DNA of 64,000 nt from Blastococcus sp. CCUG 61487 (GCF_005222955.1 NZ_LWUA01000278.1:1-64000); one strand, 5' to 3'. Shown: positions 18,199 through 27,919, numbered from the stretch's first letter. The notes: a model not told the origin generated them from the letters alone. Numbers and translations: made by a program.

Positions 18199-19029
18199 CT
18201 AGTTGACGGTCATCGGGGTGGCGAACCGCTGCAGCGGGACGGGCACCGCCCCGAGTTCGCGCAGCAGCGCCAGTTCGCGGCGGAGCAGCCTGGTCTCCGC
18301 GGCCAGCCGGCGGCGGGTCGCGGACTCCGCGAGCAGCGCCTGACGGTCCTCGGTGGTGAGCAGGGCCGCGGAGGCGACCAGCCAGGACAGTGCGGCCGGG
18401 TCGTCGGCCACCGCGGCGAGCAGGGCCGCTCGTTCGGCGTCCTCGCCGCCGGTGCCCGCCCCGAGCTCGGCGACCTCGGCGACGTAGTCGGTGAACAGCT
18501 CCTCCACGCCGGCGGCCAGCAGTGCGAGGGAGTCGTGGGCCACCGACGCGACGACCTCGTCGAGCGCCTCGTCGCACGGCGGGGTGCCGTTCCCGGCCGG
18601 ACCGTGGCCGCTGCCGGGGTGGACGGTGCCCTCGGCGTCGCCGGCCGCCTCCTCGGCGGCCTCCTCGTCGGCGAGCCACTCCACCTCGCCCTGCAGGTAC
18701 GGCGGGTCCTCGCCCACGACGACGTCGCGCAGCCGGAAGCGGTCGCCCCCGACGGTGACCACGCGGAACCCGCCGTCGGGCTGCGGCCGGACGAGCTGCA
18801 GCCGGGCCGTGCAGCCGATGTCGTAGAGCGCCTCGGCGGGCGCGACGCGCTCCACCTCCCAGCCCTGCCGGATGGCGACGACGCCGAAGAACCGGCGTTC
18901 GTCCTCCTCGGAGAGCGCCAGCAGGTCGTGCACCAGCCGGCGGTACCGCGGTTCGAAGACGTGCAGCGGCAGCACCACACCGGGGAACAGGGGAGTTCCC
19001 AGCGGGAACAGCGGGATGAGCTCGCCCAT
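18199..19029 (-). CDS. LON substrate-binding (PUA-like) domain protein
   Basis: This 276-residue protein consists of the Lon N-terminal substrate-binding domain without the ATPase or protease. It opens with the hallmark [13 protein letters not shown]...LHVFEPRYR and continues with strand blocks ending in GEVEWL. An acidic Glu/Ala-rich insertion (about 120-155) separates a helical C-terminal half. Such stand-alone LON-domain proteins are widespread, and their role is unclear. TAGGCT lies 6 nt before the ATG, so the transcript is probably leaderless. Divergent from hisD. Confidence 0.88.
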   Translation of the reverse strand: MGELIPLFPLGTPLFPGVVLPLHVFEPRYRRLVHDLLALSEEDERRFFGVVAIRQGWEVERVAPAEALYDIGCTARLQLVRPQPDGGFRVVTVGGDRFRLRDVVVGEDPPYLQGEVEWLADEEAAEEAAGDAEGTVHPGSGHGPAGNGTPPCDEALDEVVASVAHDSLALLAAGVEELFTDYVAEVAELGAGTGGEDAERAALLAAVADDPAALSWLVASAALLTTEDRQALLAESATRRRLAAETRLLRRELALLRELGAVPVPLQRFATPMTVN

Positions 19030-19035
19030 CCCGGC

Positions 19036-19041
19036 AGCCTA
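19036..19041 (-). promoter_or_regulatory. -10 box TAGGCT, leaderless spacing
   Basis: TAGGCT on the minus strand ends 6 nt before the ATG of the LON-domain gene. Confidence 0.5.
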
Positions 19042-19095
19042 CGACCGGGTGGGGGGTCCGTGCCGGGCGCGACGGGGTGCCCGGCGGCCGCTGGC

Positions 19096-19101
19096 TACGC
19101 T
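19096..19101 (+). promoter_or_regulatory. -10 box TACGCT for hisD
   Basis: TACGCT lies 35 nt upstream of GTG 19137, leaving a leader that contains GGAGG (19126-19130). This is the likely promoter of hisDCB. Confidence 0.5.
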
Positions 19102-19136
19102 GGGAGTTCCCGTTCCACCGCCACCGGAGGCCACCC

Positions 19137-20441
19137 GTGCTCGCCCGCATCGACCTGCGCGGCTCCGCGCTACCGGGAAACCGCGATCTCGCCGGCCTCC
19201 TGCCGCGCGCCGCCACGGACATCGACTCCGTGCTCGCCACCGTGCGCCCGCTGTGCGAGGACGTCCGCATCCGCGGCGCCCAGGCGGTCCGGGAGATCAC
19301 CGCCCGCCTCGACGGCGTGGACAACGAGGACTTCGCCGTCCCGACCGAGGCGCTGGACCGGGCGCTGGCCGAGTGCGACCCGACGCTGCGCGCGGCGCTC
19401 GAGGAGGCGATCGCCCGGGTCCGGAAGGTGCACGCCGACCAGCGGCGCACCGACGTCACCACCGAGGTCGTGCCCGGAGGCACCGTCACCGAGCGCTGGG
19501 TGCCGGTCCGCCGGGTCGGCCTGTACGTGCCCGGTGGGCTCGCGCCACTGCTGTCCAGCGTCGTGATGAACGTCGTGCCGGCGCAGATCGCCGGCGTCGA
19601 GTCGATCGCCGTCGCCTCACCGCCGCAGCGCGACCACGGGGGGCTGCCCGACCCGGGCGTGCTCGCCGCCTGCGCGCTGCTCGGCGTCACCGAGGTCTAC
19701 GCCGTCGGCGGGGCGCAGGCCGTCGCCGTCTTCGGTTACGGCGCGGGCTCCTGCGAGCCGGTCGACATGGTGACCGGGCCGGGCAACGTCTACGTCACCG
19801 CCGCCAAGCGCCTGCTGCGCGGGCTCATCGGCATCGACTCCGAGGCCGGCCCCACCGAGGTGGCCATCCTCGCCGACGACACCGCCGACCCCGCGCACGT
19901 CGCCGCCGACCTGATCAGCCAGGCGGAGCACGACCCGCTGGCCGGGGCGGTGCTGGTCACCGACAGCGAGGCGCTCGCCGACGCCGTCCTGGCGCTGGTG
20001 CCCGGTCAGGTGACCGCGACCAAGCACTCCGACCGCATCACGACCGCCCTGGAGGGCAGCCAGTCGGGCATCGTCCTGGTCGACGACGTGGACGCCGGGC
20101 TGCGGGTCGTCGACGCCTACGCGGCCGAGCACCTGGAGATCCAGACCCGGAACGCCCGCGAGGTGGCCGGGCGGGTGCGCAACGCGGGAGCGATCTTCGT
20201 GGGCGCCTTCTCGCCGGTCTCGCTGGGCGACTACGCCGCCGGCTCCAACCACGTGCTGCCCACGGGCGGGTGCGCCAGGTTCTCCAGCGGCCTGTCGGTG
20301 CAGTCGTTCCTGCGCGGCATCCACGTCGTGGAGTACGACGAGCAGGCGCTGGCCGACGTCGCCGGCCACATCGACGCCCTCGCCGGCGCCGAGGACCTGC
20401 CCGCCCACGCCGCCGCGGTCCGGATCCGGCAGCGCTCGTGA
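19137..20441 (+). CDS. hisD: Histidinol dehydrogenase
   Basis: This enzyme oxidises L-histidinol to L-histidine in two NAD-dependent steps. The 434-residue length is standard. The catalytic Glu-His pair is in [11 protein letters not shown], and the cofactor/zinc region is recognisable in [12 protein letters not shown] and [13 protein letters not shown] 19137 has GGAGG six nt upstream; the in-frame extension to 19077 would cross the promoter. It is the first gene of hisDCB and overlaps hisC as GTGA. Confidence 0.97.
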   Translation: MLARIDLRGSALPGNRDLAGLLPRAATDIDSVLATVRPLCEDVRIRGAQAVREITARLDGVDNEDFAVPTEALDRALAECDPTLRAALEEAIARVRKVHADQRRTDVTTEVVPGGTVTERWVPVRRVGLYVPGGLAPLLSSVVMNVVPAQIAGVESIAVASPPQRDHGGLPDPGVLAACALLGVTEVYAVGGAQAVAVFGYGAGSCEPVDMVTGPGNVYVTAAKRLLRGLIGIDSEAGPTEVAILADDTADPAHVAADLISQAEHDPLAGAVLVTDSEALADAVLALVPGQVTATKHSDRITTALEGSQSGIVLVDDVDAGLRVVDAYAAEHLEIQTRNAREVAGRVRNAGAIFVGAFSPVSLGDYAAGSNHVLPTGGCARFSSGLSVQSFLRGIHVVEYDEQALADVAGHIDALAGAEDLPAHAAAVRIRQRS

Positions 20442-21550
20442 CGTCGATGGACGAGCTCCCGCTGCGGCCGGAGCTGCGGGGACGCACGCCCTACGGCGCG
20501 CCGCAGGTGCCGGCCGAGCACCGGCTCAACACCAACGAGAACCCGCACCCGCTGCCCGACGAGCTGCTCGCCGACCTCGGCGCGGCGCTCGGGCACGCGG
20601 CGCTCGACCTCAACAGGTATCCCGACCGGGACGCCCGCGAGCTGCGCGCGGACCTCGCCGCCTACCTCTCCCGGTCGGCCGGGACGACGGTGCGGCCGGA
20701 GCAGGTGTGGGCCGCGAACGGGTCCAACGAGGTGCTGCAGCAGATCCTGCAGGCCTTCGGCGGCGCCGGGCGGACGGCGCTGGGCTTCACGCCCTCGTAC
20801 TCGATGCACCCGATCATCGCCGCCGGGACCGGCACCGGCTGGGTGGACGGGCACCGCGAGGAGGACTTCACCATCGACGCCGCGGCCGCCGCGGCGCAGG
20901 TGCGTGAGGTCGATCCCGAGGTGGTCTTCGTGACCAGCCCGAACAACCCGACCGGCACCGCCGTTCCGCTCGGAACGATCGAGGCGATCTACGAGGCCAC
21001 CTCCGGCGTGGTCGTCGTGGACGAGGCGTACGCGGAGTTCGCGCGGACCGGCACCCCGTCGGCGCTGAGCCTGCTGCCCGGCCGGCCCCGGCTGGTCGTC
21101 AGCCGCACGATGAGCAAGGCGTTCGGCATGGCCGGGCTGCGGCTGGGCTACCTGGCCGCGGCCCCCGCGGTGGTCGACGCGTTGCAGCTGGTGCGGCTGC
21201 CGTACCACCTGAGCTCGTTGACCCAGGCCGCCGCGCGGGCGGCGCTGGCGCACACCGACGCCCTGCTGGCGACGGTCGACGCGGTGCGCGCCCAGCGCGA
21301 CCGGATCGTCGCCGCGCTGCCGGAGATGGGGCTGACCAGCGTGCCCAGCGACGCCAACTTCGTGCTCTTCGGCCGCTTCGACGACCAGGCGGAGGCGTGG
21401 CAGGCGCTGCTCGACCGCGGCGTGCTGGTGCGCGACGTCGGACTGCCCGGCTGGCTGCGCGTCACCGCGGGCACCGAGGCGGAGACGAGCGCCTTCCTCA
21501 CCGCGCTGGGTGAGGTCGCGCGGGATCGACGCAGCACTCTGGGAGACTGA
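20438..21550 (+). CDS. hisC: Histidinol-phosphate aminotransferase
   Basis: This PLP-dependent class I/II aminotransferase converts imidazole-acetol phosphate and glutamate to histidinol phosphate. The protein has 370 residues. The PLP lysine is in [17 protein letters not shown], the Asn/Tyr cofactor contacts are around SPNNPTGT and VVDEAYAEF, and LNTNENP is the substrate-entry motif. GTG 20438 overlaps the hisD stop; ATG 20447 is an alternative three codons later. It feeds directly into HisD, and HisB follows five nt downstream. Confidence 0.96.
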   Translation: MTSMDELPLRPELRGRTPYGAPQVPAEHRLNTNENPHPLPDELLADLGAALGHAALDLNRYPDRDARELRADLAAYLSRSAGTTVRPEQVWAANGSNEVLQQILQAFGGAGRTALGFTPSYSMHPIIAAGTGTGWVDGHREEDFTIDAAAAAAQVREVDPEVVFVTSPNNPTGTAVPLGTIEAIYEATSGVVVVDEAYAEFARTGTPSALSLLPGRPRLVVSRTMSKAFGMAGLRLGYLAAAPAVVDALQLVRLPYHLSSLTQAAARAALAHTDALLATVDAVRAQRDRIVAALPEMGLTSVPSDANFVLFGRFDDQAEAWQALLDRGVLVRDVGLPGWLRVTAGTEAETSAFLTALGEVARDRRSTLGD

Positions 21551-21555
21551 ACAGC

Positions 21556-22164
21556 ATGACCGCACCTGCACGCCGCACCGCCCGGGTGGAGCGCGAGACC
21601 AGCGAGACCAAGCTGGTCGTCGAGCTCGACCTCGACGGCACCGGCACCAGCTCGATCAGCACCGGCGTCGGCTTCTACGACCACATGCTGACGGCGCTGT
21701 CGAAGCACAGCGGCATCGACCTCACCGTGCGGGCCGACGGCGACCTGCACATCGACGCCCACCACACGGTCGAGGACGTCGCGATCGCGCTGGGTCAGGC
21801 CTTCGCGCAGGCGCTGGGCGACAAGCGCGGGATCACCCGGTACGGCGACGCGACCATCCCGATGGACGAGGTGCTCGCCCAGGCGGCCGTCGACCTCTCC
21901 GGCCGGCCGTACTTCGTGCACGCCGAGCCCGAGAACATGACGCCGATGATCGGGCCGGACTACCCGACCTCGCTCACCAAGCACGTGCTCGAGTCGTTCG
22001 CGTTCAACGCGCGGATCAGCCTGCACGTGCGGGTGCTCTACGCGGGCCGCGACGCCCACCACATCGTCGAGGCGCAGTTCAAGGCGCTGGCGCGGGCGCT
22101 GCGCGTCGCTGTGGCGCTGGACCCGCGGGTGACCGACGTCCCCTCCACCAAGGGCGCTCTGTAA
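21556..22164 (+). CDS. hisB: Imidazoleglycerol-phosphate dehydratase
   Basis: This enzyme dehydrates imidazole-glycerol phosphate to imidazole-acetol phosphate. At 202 residues it is the monofunctional type, without the phosphatase domain of the enterobacterial HisB. The two manganese-binding His/Glu clusters are intact: [19 protein letters not shown] and [17 protein letters not shown], together with FYDHML. It lies 5 nt after hisC. A separate histidinol-phosphate phosphatase is therefore needed and is not in this window. Confidence 0.97.
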   Translation: MTAPARRTARVERETSETKLVVELDLDGTGTSSISTGVGFYDHMLTALSKHSGIDLTVRADGDLHIDAHHTVEDVAIALGQAFAQALGDKRGITRYGDATIPMDEVLAQAAVDLSGRPYFVHAEPENMTPMIGPDYPTSLTKHVLESFAFNARISLHVRVLYAGRDAHHIVEAQFKALARALRVAVALDPRVTDVPSTKGAL

Positions 22165-22167
22165 CCG

Positions 22168-22350
22168 GTGACCTACGGGCTTCTCCTGCTGCTGCTCGGC
22201 GGCTTCCTGCTGGGCGGCACCTGGAGCGTCTTCCAGCTGGGGCAGGACGAGGGCGAGCCGCGGTCGACCACCCAGATCGTGATGGCGGTGGTCCTCCTCG
22301 TCGCGGCGCTGCTGGCCAGCGCGGCAGGAGTCCTCTACCTGATCGGCTGA
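22168..22350 (+). CDS. 60-residue two-helix membrane protein
   Basis: GTG starts 3 nt after hisB. The product has two hydrophobic helices (residues 4-22 and 38-58) joined by a short polar loop, GQDEGEPRSTTQ. I know of no function. Small membrane proteins after hisB occur in related Actinobacteria, and the spacing implies cotranscription with hisDCB. Confidence 0.7.
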   Translation: MTYGLLLLLLGGFLLGGTWSVFQLGQDEGEPRSTTQIVMAVVLLVAALLASAAGVLYLIG

Positions 22351-22404
22351 GGCATGTCGGCGCAGCAGGCTGGATCGACGGTCCTGACGTGGCCCGATCG
22401 TCGG

Positions 22405-22410
22405 TAACGT
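22405..22410 (+). promoter_or_regulatory. -10 box TAACGT, leaderless spacing
   Basis: TAACGT ends 7 nt before GTG 22418. Confidence 0.5.
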
Positions 22411-22417
22411 CGCCTTC

Positions 22418-22780
22418 GTGACCGGCGTCCTCGAGGAGCTCAAGGCGTTGGAGCCGCTGTTCCACCGGACCGAGCACGGCACCACGCGCGGAGCCTTCGA
22501 GGCGATGACAGCTCCCGACTTCTGGGAGGTCGGCGCCTCCGGGGCCCGCTACGACCGCGAGTTCGTCTGGTCGGTTCTGGAGCGGCGCTACGCAGAGGAC
22601 GCTCCCGACGAGTGGGAGACCAGTGACTTCGCCTGCCGCCCCCTCGGTGGTGAGACCTACCTGCTCACCTACCGGCTGCGCCAGGGGTCACGCCTCTCCC
22701 GCCGGGTGACGGTCTGGGAGCGGGCGGACGCTGGTTGGCGCGCCGTCTACCACCAGGGCACCGGGCTCGCACCGGGCTGA
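22418..22780 (+). CDS. NTF2-like (DUF4440-type) protein
   Basis: This 120-residue single-domain protein has an N-terminal helix (LEELKALEPLFHRTEHG), a TAPDFWEVGASG turn and late strands VTVWERADAGWRAVYHQGT. That is the cone-shaped NTF2/DUF4440 fold used by small binding proteins and isomerases. No catalytic residues can be assigned. It has its own -10 box and is followed by a strong hairpin, so it is probably monocistronic. Confidence 0.8.
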   Translation: MTGVLEELKALEPLFHRTEHGTTRGAFEAMTAPDFWEVGASGARYDREFVWSVLERRYAEDAPDEWETSDFACRPLGGETYLLTYRLRQGSRLSRRVTVWERADAGWRAVYHQGTGLAPG

Positions 22781-22803
22781 GCGCTACCCCGGAGGCAGTG
22801 CGC

Positions 22804-22842
22804 CCGACCAGCCCGCGCGGGGTGTCCCGGCGGGCTGGTCGG
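22804..22842. terminator. 13-bp stem terminator between convergent genes
   Basis: Arms at 22804-22816 and 22830-22842 pair perfectly around a 13-nt loop. The hairpin lies between the NTF2-like gene (+) and the HNH gene (-) and can serve both directions. Confidence 0.75.
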
Positions 22843-22857
22843 TGGAGCGGGGTTGTG

Positions 22858-24096
22858 TCAGGCGGGGATGAGGAACGGGTCGAGGACGAGGATCTCGGTG
22901 CCGTCGGGGCGGTAGGTGCGCCATCGGCCGTCGGGTTGTCGTTCGATGCGGAAGCCGTGGTGGACCTTGGTGTGGTGCCGTTCGCAGAGGAGCCCTGAAT
23001 TCTCCAGTGAGGTGTCTCCGCCGTCGGCCCAGTGCACGAGGTGGTGGATGTCGCACCACCAGGAGGGGGCGTCGCAGCCGGCGAAGACGCAGTGCTGGTC
23101 GCGGGTCTCCACGGCGCGGCGCAGGTGGGGCGGGAAGAGCCGCTTGCTGCGGCCGACGTCCAGGGGTTGGCCGTCGGGGCCGATGACGATGCGGGTGACG
23201 TTGCCGTCGCAGGCCAGCCAGCGGGCCTTGGCGGCGGAGATGATGCCGCCGAAGCCGGTGCGGGCAGCGCCGGCCCCGGGGTGGGGGTCGACCAGGTCGT
23301 CGAGGTCGATGGTGACCACGACGTGCGGCTTGTGCCCGCGCAGCACCGGCAGGTTCCCCGAGGCGAGCGCGTTGTCGCAGAGCTGGACCAACGCGTCGCC
23401 GGCCTGCTGGGCGCGGGTCCGCAGGTCCCCGGCGGGGCGGGAGGCCTGCAGGATCGATTCGATCGCGGCCTGGAACTTCTCCCCGCCGATGGCGTCGAGC
23501 CGGCCGTGGAAGGAAAGCGTCCCGTCGGTGTGCTTGCTGAAGAAGATGGAGCGCTGGCCGGTGGGGTCCGGTTCGGTGCCATCGGGGTCCAGCCGGTCCA
23601 GGTAGTGCCCGACGGCTTGGCGGAGGTCGGCGTGCGGCCGGGTGGCGGCGATCTCGGTGAGCAGGGCGTCGATCTCGGGCAGATCCACCCCCTGCGCCTG
23701 CGCCCGGGCAACGTTGACCTCCGAGGCGACCGGGGCGATCACCGCGACCGCCTCCGGCGGCACCACGCCCTCGGCGGCCGCCGCCGCCAAGGCGGGTAGC
23801 TGCTGCAGGGCCCGGCCGGTGCGCACCAGCTGCGAGGCGACGGCCTGCGGCAGCCGGTGATGCCCGCGCAGCCAGGAGGCCATCGTGGCCTTGCCGTCGT
23901 GCTCCGGGGCCTGGGTGAGCTCGCACTCCCGCACGGTGCGGGCCAGATCGGCGGCCAGCACGTTCCGGGCCCGCGCCAGCACCCCGGCCCGCTCCAGCAT
24001 CGCGGGGCCGAACGAGGACGTCAGGTCCTGACCGGACAGCGCCCGCAGCGCGCCGGTCAGGCACTCCAGCGGCGTCTCACACCCGGTCGAACACAT
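22858..24096 (-). CDS. DUF222/HNH endonuclease-like protein (13E12 type)
   Basis: This 412-residue protein has an N-terminal helical DUF222 domain (about 1-250) and a C-terminal HNH nuclease site. The latter shows CVFAGCDAP followed by CDIHHLVHWADGG and LLCERHHTKVHHG: His pair, Asn and final His, with cysteines for a structural zinc. Members are multicopy in mycobacteria (13E12 repeats) and Geodermatophilaceae and behave as mobile or dispersed genes. It interrupts the his region between hisB and hisH. TAGCAT lies 6 nt before ATG 24096. I see no inverted terminal repeats or target duplication. Confidence 0.9.
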   Translation of the reverse strand: MCSTGCETPLECLTGALRALSGQDLTSSFGPAMLERAGVLARARNVLAADLARTVRECELTQAPEHDGKATMASWLRGHHRLPQAVASQLVRTGRALQQLPALAAAAAEGVVPPEAVAVIAPVASEVNVARAQAQGVDLPEIDALLTEIAATRPHADLRQAVGHYLDRLDPDGTEPDPTGQRSIFFSKHTDGTLSFHGRLDAIGGEKFQAAIESILQASRPAGDLRTRAQQAGDALVQLCDNALASGNLPVLRGHKPHVVVTIDLDDLVDPHPGAGAARTGFGGIISAAKARWLACDGNVTRIVIGPDGQPLDVGRSKRLFPPHLRRAVETRDQHCVFAGCDAPSWWCDIHHLVHWADGGDTSLENSGLLCERHHTKVHHGFRIERQPDGRWRTYRPDGTEILVLDPFLIPA

Positions 24097-24102
24097 GTAC
24101 GA

Positions 24103-24108
24103 ATGCTA
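24103..24108 (-). promoter_or_regulatory. -10 box TAGCAT, leaderless spacing
   Basis: TAGCAT on the minus strand ends 6 nt before ATG 24096 of the HNH gene. Confidence 0.5.
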
Positions 24109-24255
24109 CCGCAGCGAGCACGCCTCGACCATCCGAATCCCCAGGTCAGAAGCTTGTCCACAGATGCCGACAAGGCCTTGACAGCGTCCCGCGAAGCCAT
24201 CACCCGGCCGGCGCACAGTCGTGGGAATCACGGCGGGGCCTGCTGCGCTGGTCGG

Positions 24256-24261
24256 TAGCGT
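24256..24261 (+). promoter_or_regulatory. -10 box TAGCGT for hisH, leaderless spacing
   Basis: TAGCGT ends 7 nt before GTG 24269. hisH therefore appears to have its own promoter after the HNH interruption. Confidence 0.55.
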
Positions 24262-24268
24262 GACAGGC

Positions 24269-24901
24269 GTGAAGAAGGTGGCGGTCCTCGACTACGGCTC
24301 GGGCAATCTGCGCTCGGCCGAACGCGCGCTCGCGCGCGTGGGCGCCGACGTCACTGTCACCTCCGACGCGCAGACGGCCCTGGAGGCCGACGGCCTCGTC
24401 GTCCCGGGCGTGGGCGCGTTCGCCGCCTGCATGGCGGGGCTGAAGGCGGTCGACGGCCCGCGCATCATCGGCCGCCGTCTCGCCGGCGGCCGGCCGGTGC
24501 TCGGCATCTGCGTCGGCATGCAGATCCTGTTCGAGCACGGCGTCGAGCACGGCATCGACGCGGAGGGCTGCGGGGAGTGGCCCGGCGTGGTGGAGCAGCT
24601 GCACGCCCCGGTCCTCCCGCACATGGGCTGGAACAGGGTCGAGGCGGCGCCCGGCAGCGTGCTCTTCGACGGTCTCGAGGACGAGCGCTTCTACTTCGTG
24701 CACTCCTACGGCGTCCGGAAGTTCCCCCTCGAGCAGGACGGCGGCCCGCTGGCACCGCCCAAGGTCACCTGGGCCGAGCACGGCGACAGGTTCGTCGCCG
24801 GCGTGGAGAACGCGGCACTGTCCGCCACGCAGTTCCACCCGGAGAAGAGCGGTGACGCCGGCGCCCAGTTGCTCACCAACTGGTTGCGCAGCCTGAACTG
24901 A
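24269..24901 (+). CDS. hisH: Imidazole glycerol phosphate synthase, glutaminase subunit
   Basis: HisH hydrolyses glutamine and channels ammonia to HisF. The protein has 210 residues. The class I amidotransferase triad is visible: nucleophile Cys in LGICVGMQ, and His and Glu in FHPEKSG. The oxyanion region is in VVPGVGAF. The start GTG 24269 begins [14 protein letters not shown]; the in-frame extension to 24221 lacks homology and crosses the promoter. It is separated from priA and hisF by four unrelated genes. Confidence 0.97.
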   Translation: MKKVAVLDYGSGNLRSAERALARVGADVTVTSDAQTALEADGLVVPGVGAFAACMAGLKAVDGPRIIGRRLAGGRPVLGICVGMQILFEHGVEHGIDAEGCGEWPGVVEQLHAPVLPHMGWNRVEAAPGSVLFDGLEDERFYFVHSYGVRKFPLEQDGGPLAPPKVTWAEHGDRFVAGVENAALSATQFHPEKSGDAGAQLLTNWLRSLN

Positions 24902-24933
24902 GCCGCCTCCACGGAAAACGGCGCGTCTGCACC

Positions 24934-24939
24934 TAGGGT
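24934..24939 (+). promoter_or_regulatory. -10 box TAGGGT for M28 peptidase gene
   Basis: TAGGGT lies 36 nt before GTG 24976; AGGAGG (24965-24970) follows as ribosome site. Confidence 0.45.
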
Positions 24940-24975
24940 GACCGCGTCTGTCCTTCCCGTGGTCAGGAGGACGCC

Positions 24976-27306
24976 GTGCCGAGTGGACGCGCCGCCCACT
25001 GGCGGCCGAGTCGCGCCGCGGGCGGGATCCTCCTGGCAGTGCTCGTCGGCCTCGGCGCCTGGAGCGTGGGAGCGATCGGCGCGCCGGACCCGCGGGCAGC
25101 CGACGCACCGGCGACCGACTTCAGCGCGTCCCGAGCGCTCGAGCACGTCCAGCGGATAGCCGGCGAGCCGCACGTCCCCGGCAGCGAGGCCGCCGACCGT
25201 GTCGTCGACGATCTCGTCGCCACGCTGACCGCGCTGGGGCTGGACACGCGCGTGCAGAACGCCGTCGGGGCCGGGCGGCACGATGCCGGCCGGGCGGAGC
25301 TGGGCCGCGTCCGCAACGTCGTCGCCGTGCTCCCGGGCACCGAGTCGACCGGCCGGCTGCTCCTCTTGGCCCACCACGACTCGACTGCCACGGGCCCGGG
25401 TGCGGCCGACGCCGTCGGGGTGGCGACGGTCCTCGAGACGGTCCGTGCGCTGAGCGCCGGCCCACCGCTGCGCAACGACGTCCTCGTCGTGCTCACCGAC
25501 GGCGAGACGGCGTGCGCGTGCGGCGCGGAGGCGTTCGCCGCCTCCCACCCACTGGCCCAGGACGGCGGCGTCGTGCTGTCGGTCGAGGCCCGGGGCTCCC
25601 GCGGCAGGCCGGTCCTGCTGGCCACCTCACGGGGCGCTGCGGACCTCACCACGCTCCTGGCCGGCGCGGCATCGCACGTCGCGGCCGGGAGCGCCGCCGT
25701 CGAACTGCACCGCAGGCTGGACGACGGGCCGGGCGCGAATGCGCTCCTCGAGGATCCGCGCTACACCGGCTTCCGTCTCGGCCTCGTCGACGGCACCGCC
25801 GCGCGGCACACCGCGCAGGACCTGCCCGACCGGCTCGACCCGGGGGCCCTGCAGGCGTTGGGGGACGACGCCCTGGCGGTGGCCCGGGCACTCGGGGGCG
25901 AGGACCTCCTGCAGGTGGCCGGCGAACCCACCGACGCGACGCTGTTCCCGGTGCTGGGCCGTCAGGTGCACTGGTCGGCCACCGCTGCGCGGCCGCTCGC
26001 CGTCGCGGTCCTGGCGCTGGTCGCCGTCGGCGGCCTCGGCTGGCTGTCGGTACGGCGGGGGTTCACCTGGCCGCGCCTGGCGGCGGCCGGGACGGCCCTG
26101 GCCGCCGTCCCCCTCGTGCTGGGACCGCTGGCGGTCGTCGGTCTGTGGCGCCTGCTCGTCGCCGTCCGTCCCGGCTACGGCGGGATGGCCGATCCCTGGC
26201 GCCCCGGCTGGTACCGCCTCGCGGCCGTGGTGCTCGTCCTCGCCGTCGTCCTCGCCTGGTACGCGCTCCTGCGTCGGAGGTTCGGGGAGACGACGTTGCT
26301 GCTCGGCGGGCTCGCCTGGGTCGCGGTGCTGGCCGTGGTCCTGGCGGTGGTTGCTCCGGGGGCGGCCTACCTGGCCGCTCTGCCCGTGCTGGCCGGTGCG
26401 GCGGCGGGCGCGGTGTGCGCGGTGACCACGTCGCCCGCCGTCCGCGTCGGTGCCGCGTTCCTCGGCGGAGCCGTCGCCGTGGTGCTGCTCGCGCCCGCCC
26501 TCGCGGTCAGCTTCCCGGCGCTGGGGCTCTCCGCGGGGGTGCTCCCGGGTCTCGTCGCCACGGCGCTGGCGCTCGCGCTGCTGCCGGCGCTCGAGCTGGT
26601 CTTCCCCGATCCGGACGAGCCCCGCGTCGCCCCGGTGGCCGTCGTCCCGCTCGTCGCGCTCGTCGTCGCGGGGGCCTGCGCCCTGGTCGGGCTGCAGGTG
26701 GACAGGTTCGACGTCGCGCATCCCCAGCCCAGCCGGCTGGCCTACGCGCTGGACACCGACGGGCGGCAGGCGTGGTGGGTGAGCCCCGACCCGGCCCCGG
26801 GCGGCTACGCCGCCGGCTACGTCGACCGGCGGGGCGAGCTCACGGTCGACTTCCCGTACCTCGCCGGGCGACAGGTGGCGTTCGGCTCGGCCGCGCCGGC
26901 CGGCCTGGCCGCTGCCCGCGTCGAGACCGTCCACGACGCCGAGGTGGGCGGCCGGCGCGAGCTCACGGTGCGGGTCACGCCCCAGCGGCCCGGCGTCCGG
27001 CTGATGGCCCTGCACCTGAGCGCGGGCGACGGGACCGTCGCCCGCGCGAAGGTCGCCGGTCGGGGAGTGGGCGAGGACGCACTCGGCGGCAGCTCGCTGG
27101 AGCTGCTCGTCCACGCGCCCCCGGCCGATGGCGTCGAGGCATCGTTCAGCATCGAGGGCGGGGCCGCGGTCACCCTCCGCGTGGTCGACGGCAGCGACGG
27201 GCTCGACGGCCTGCCCGGCCACGCCCCGCGCCCGGACGGCGTCACGGCGGCCGGCAGCCCCGAGTCAGACCTCCTGCTGGTCTCCGGGACGACGTCCCTC
27301 GGCTGA
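24976..27306 (+). CDS. Membrane-bound M28 family peptidase
   Basis: This 776-residue protein has an N-terminal signal-anchor (18-35), an extracytoplasmic M28 zinc aminopeptidase domain (about 45-310), about nine membrane helices (330-560) and a C-terminal beta-rich domain. That layout resembles ER metallopeptidase 1 (Fxna). Ligand positions seen are His133 (HHDS), Asp145 (GAADAV), the catalytic Glu177, Glu204 (SVEARG) and His278 (ARHTAQD). The usual second Glu of the GEE motif is Thr178 (DGETACACG), so one zinc site may be altered. GTG has AGGAGG 5 nt upstream. The substrate is unknown. Confidence 0.85.
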   Translation: MPSGRAAHWRPSRAAGGILLAVLVGLGAWSVGAIGAPDPRAADAPATDFSASRALEHVQRIAGEPHVPGSEAADRVVDDLVATLTALGLDTRVQNAVGAGRHDAGRAELGRVRNVVAVLPGTESTGRLLLLAHHDSTATGPGAADAVGVATVLETVRALSAGPPLRNDVLVVLTDGETACACGAEAFAASHPLAQDGGVVLSVEARGSRGRPVLLATSRGAADLTTLLAGAASHVAAGSAAVELHRRLDDGPGANALLEDPRYTGFRLGLVDGTAARHTAQDLPDRLDPGALQALGDDALAVARALGGEDLLQVAGEPTDATLFPVLGRQVHWSATAARPLAVAVLALVAVGGLGWLSVRRGFTWPRLAAAGTALAAVPLVLGPLAVVGLWRLLVAVRPGYGGMADPWRPGWYRLAAVVLVLAVVLAWYALLRRRFGETTLLLGGLAWVAVLAVVLAVVAPGAAYLAALPVLAGAAAGAVCAVTTSPAVRVGAAFLGGAVAVVLLAPALAVSFPALGLSAGVLPGLVATALALALLPALELVFPDPDEPRVAPVAVVPLVALVVAGACALVGLQVDRFDVAHPQPSRLAYALDTDGRQAWWVSPDPAPGGYAAGYVDRRGELTVDFPYLAGRQVAFGSAAPAGLAAARVETVHDAEVGGRRELTVRVTPQRPGVRLMALHLSAGDGTVARAKVAGRGVGEDALGGSSLELLVHAPPADGVEASFSIEGGAAVTLRVVDGSDGLDGLPGHAPRPDGVTAAGSPESDLLLVSGTTSLG

Positions 27307-27319
27307 CCGGGGCCGCGCC

Positions 27320-27919
27320 TCACCAGCGGCCGCGGTGGACGACCTCCTCGACCGGCCGCCGCCCGCGGCGCAGCGAGGGGGAGCGGCGGTCGCCGTCGCC
27401 GGGGTAGCCGACCGAGATGCACCCGACCGGCCGGTACTCGGCCGGCACCCCGAACGCGGCCCGCAGCGCGGCCACCTTCTCCGGCGGCACGCCGAAGAAG
27501 CAGGCGCCGAGGCCCTCGTCGACGGCGGTCAGGAGCACCAGCAGGGACGCCATGCCGGCGTCGACGTCCCAGTAGGGGACCGGCCACCGCGATTCGTCGC
27601 GGTCGGTCCAGCCCTTGTCGGGCTGCGCGTAGCGATCGAGGTAGGCCTGCTTGTTGGAGAACGGCAGGATCAGCAGCGGCGCGCGCCGCATCCTGGTGAG
27701 CCACCCGTCCGGTGCGCCGGCGTCGGTGGTGGCGGCCCAGAAGCGTTCCCGCTCCTCCGGCGACTCCAGCACCAGGAAGGCCCAGCCCTGGGTGAAGCCG
27801 GCCGACGGCGCGCGGACGGCGTGCTCCAGCAGCCGGTCGCGCACCTGGGGCGGGACCGGCCGGTCGGGGTCGTAGTCGCGGACCATGCGGCGCCGGCGGA
27901 CGACGTCGGCGAACTCCAC
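27320..27919 (-). CDS. Nitroreductase family protein
   Basis: This 199-residue FMN-dependent oxidoreductase-like protein has an N-terminal FMN phosphate-binding pattern, RRRRMVRDYDPDRPVP. Further blocks follow: RAPSAGFTQGWAFLVL and a C-terminal FFGVPPEKVAALRAAFG / SVGYPGD region, all typical of the nitroreductase fold. The reducible substrate cannot be inferred. The longer in-frame start at 28009 overlaps the divergent DinB gene. GTG 27919 is preferred and has CAGGGT 6 nt upstream. Confidence 0.88.
   Translation of the reverse strand: MEFADVVRRRRMVRDYDPDRPVPPQVRDRLLEHAVRAPSAGFTQGWAFLVLESPEERERFWAATTDAGAPDGWLTRMRRAPLLILPFSNKQAYLDRYAQPDKGWTDRDESRWPVPYWDVDAGMASLLVLLTAVDEGLGACFFGVPPEKVAALRAAFGVPAEYRPVGCISVGYPGDGDRRSPSLRRGRRPVEEVVHRGRW

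Noticed and set aside
22858-24096. Insertion sequence
   Set aside because: No transposase motif, terminal inverted repeats or target duplication around the HNH gene.
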